A stretch of 64,000 nt of DNA, taken from assembly GCA_947632045.1 (NCBI GenBank), contig CANRNQ010000002.1:62001-126000 (forward strand), written 5' to 3'. How positions within the stretch are numbered: position 1 is the stretch's first letter; every line of letters starts with the position of its first letter. The position numbers and the translations under genes are program-made. The DNA comes from an uncultured Clostridia bacterium. GTDB lineage: Bacteria > Bacillota > Clostridia > Oscillospirales > Acutalibacteraceae. The notes below the pieces were generated by a model, which was not told where the DNA came from, made no database searches, and worked only from the letters and a program-made list of their open reading frames with translations. This document shows positions 62,574 to 64,000 of the stretch, piece by piece.

Positions 62574-64000
62574 CAGCCTATACCGAGGGTCTTTAAAACA
62601 TAAGCGGGCATATCGCCGGCCGATATAACGCTTGTGAATCTTATCTCTCTGTTTCTGAGCGCCGCAAGCGGAGCCGGAGTCGGCATTCCCGTGAGCCTGT
62701 TAAGCTCGTCAACCATATCAAATTCGCTCTCGGGCATTGAGTCCTTATCGCCGAGGGCCTCGAGCACCGATTTTGAGAATTTATAGGGGCTTGCGGTGGA
62801 AACGACTATTGTTTCTGTATTATCGCCCGTTTCCTCGACGTATTTTTGATATACGTTTATCGCCACCGCCGTGTGAGTGTCGCAAAGGTAGGACGACTCT
62901 TTAAACATCTTCTCTATCGTATTCCTTGTCTGCTCGTCGTCGCAGCAGCCGCCGTAGAAAAGGCCTTGCACTCTGCTCTTTACATCGTCGCCGACGGTGT
63001 AGCGGCCGTCTGATTTAAGCGCGGCCATCCACTGCTTAGTGCGAGCGTCGTCCTCGCCCGAGAGGTGATACAGCAGCCTTTCGAGATTGCTCGACACGAG
63101 AATATCCATTGACGGCGAGATGGTCGTGTAGAACTCTCTGTTTTTATTGTATTCTCCCGAATTTATAAAATCGGTGAGCACGTTGTTTGCGTTTGAGGCG
63201 CAGATGAATTTCTTCACGGGCAGACCCATCCTCATCGCGTAGTACGAGGCGAGTATGTTGCCGAAGTTTCCCGTTGGAACGCACACGTTTATGATGTCGC
63301 CCATTTTTATCCTTCCGCTGTTTACAACGTCGCAATACGCGGAGAAATAATAAACTATCTGCGGGAGGAGTCTGCCCCAGTTTATGGAGTTGGCGCTTGA
63401 GAAGAGCATATTGTTTTTGTCGAGCTCGTCTATAATTTCAGAGGTTGTGAAAATGCTTTTCACCCCTGTTTGCGCGTCGTCGAAGTTGCCCTCTATGGCG
63501 CAGACGTTTACGTTTTCTCCGAGCTGAGTGTTCATCTGGTGCTTTTGCATAGGGCTTACGCCGTTTACGGGATAAAAAACTATTATCTTGGTTCCGTCAA
63601 CGTCCCTGAAGCCCTCGAGAGCCGCCTTGCCCGTATCGCCCGAGGTTGCGACGAGTATGACCGCCTCCTTGCCTCTCGAAGTCTTTTTGAGCGACTTTGT
63701 CAGCAAATGCGGAAGTATTTGCAGCGCCATATCCTTAAACGCGCAGGTGGGGCCGTGCCAAAGCTCGAGTATGTTCATATTCACCCCGCCGTTTGTGCAG
63801 CAAACGACCGGAGCCGGATTTTCTCCGCCAAATTTTTCAGCGGTGTAGGCCTTGTCAACGCACTCGTCTATCTCCGAAGGGCTGAAGTCGTCAAGATAAT
63901 CGCCGAGTATTTTTTTGGCTCTTCCGCGATAATCGAGCTTTAAAAGCTCTGATAAATCGTCGGAGGAATAGCTTGGGAGCTCGCTCGGAACGAAAAGTCC
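62573..64000 (-). CDS. thrC: Threonine synthase (5' end outside window)
   Basis: Converts O-phosphohomoserine to threonine; a PLP fold-II enzyme. The frame stays open to the right edge: the 72 codons upstream of a GTG at 63784 are in frame and read as the family's N-terminus (GLFVPSELPSYS ...), so that GTG is not the start and the gene is cut by the window. PLP-lysine segment HGPTCAFKDMALQ and the phosphate-binding TSGDTGKAA are visible. About 475 residues are seen. Confidence 0.95.
   Translation of the reverse strand, partial: GLFVPSELPSYSSDDLSELLKLDYRGRAKKILGDYLDDFSPSEIDECVDKAYTAEKFGGENPAPVVCCTNGGVNMNILELWHGPTCAFKDMALQILPHLLTKSLKKTSRGKEAVILVATSGDTGKAALEGFRDVDGTKIIVFYPVNGVSPMQKHQMNTQLGENVNVCAIEGNFDDAQTGVKSIFTTSEIIDELDKNNMLFSSANSINWGRLLPQIVYYFSAYCDVVNSGRIKMGDIINVCVPTGNFGNILASYYAMRMGLPVKKFICASNANNVLTDFINSGEYNKNREFYTTISPSMDILVSSNLERLLYHLSGEDDARTKQWMAALKSDGRYTVGDDVKSRVQGLFYGGCCDDEQTRNTIEKMFKESSYLCDTHTAVAINVYQKYVEETGDNTETIVVSTASPYKFSKSVLEALGDKDSMPESEFDMVDELNRLTGMPTPAPLAALRNREIRFTSVISAGDMPAYVLKTLGIG

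Noticed and set aside
62573-63784. thrC starting at the GTG at 63784
   Set aside because: The frame is open and protein-like to the window edge, matching the family N-terminus, so this start is internal.

Overview
The window looks like chromosomal DNA of a low-to-mid GC gut Clostridia, most likely an Oscillospiraceae/Ruminococcaceae relative. This is inferred from gene content: the yicC-remA-gmk-rpoZ-priA-def-fmt-rsmB-rlmN-prpC-prkC-rsgA-thiN order, a Kor/Vor-type 2-oxoacid:ferredoxin oxidoreductase, a YtrA-type GntR/ABC unit, and an anchored surface protein with a sortase gene nearby. I see no rRNA, tRNA, phage, IS transposase or CRISPR array. Most genes lie on the minus strand; plus-strand genes are confined to 38.4-41.9 kb and 43.1-48.5 kb. 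|| Layout. 0.2-7.5 kb: a giant secreted, wall-anchored protein split over three frames by two apparent +1 frameshifts. 8-15 kb: anion permease, small P-loop protein, pgi, D,D-carboxypeptidase, CLC channel, and a sortase-like protein whose catalytic Cys reads as Ser. 15.3-18.6 kb: korDABC operon with a HAD phosphatase. 18.9-25 kb: MinD-like ATPase, metY, three uncharacterised proteins (one with a KptA/ART-like His-Thr motif), GNAT, a truncated PNPOx-like gene and a short-chain epimerase. 24.8-38.2 kb: a long conserved housekeeping run (translation, replication restart, PASTA kinase/phosphatase). 38.4-48.5 kb, plus strand except for one peptidase: asparaginase, YebC, a pseudouridine synthase, then GntR/ABC/permease and RmuC. 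48.7-53.9 kb: a compact six-gene operon (TetR, alpha/beta hydrolase, free-standing condensation domain, acyl carrier protein, acyl-AMP ligase, SCP2-like protein) that looks like a minimal lipid-conjugating biosynthetic system. 54-64 kb: lysA, engB, lon, clpX, clpP, tig, a metallophosphoesterase and thrC, which runs off the right edge. || The most striking non-coding feature is a family of four GC-rich intergenic elements (7.8, 12.7, 18.7 and 47.0 kb). Each has a 15-17 bp perfect outer stem enclosing three conserved hairpins, so it would fold as a cloverleaf; paired changes between copies suggest the fold is conserved. A separate near-perfect 190 bp duplication with strong hairpins fills the gap at 40.3-40.8 kb. 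All assignments come from reading sequence and recalled family motifs; no database search was run.
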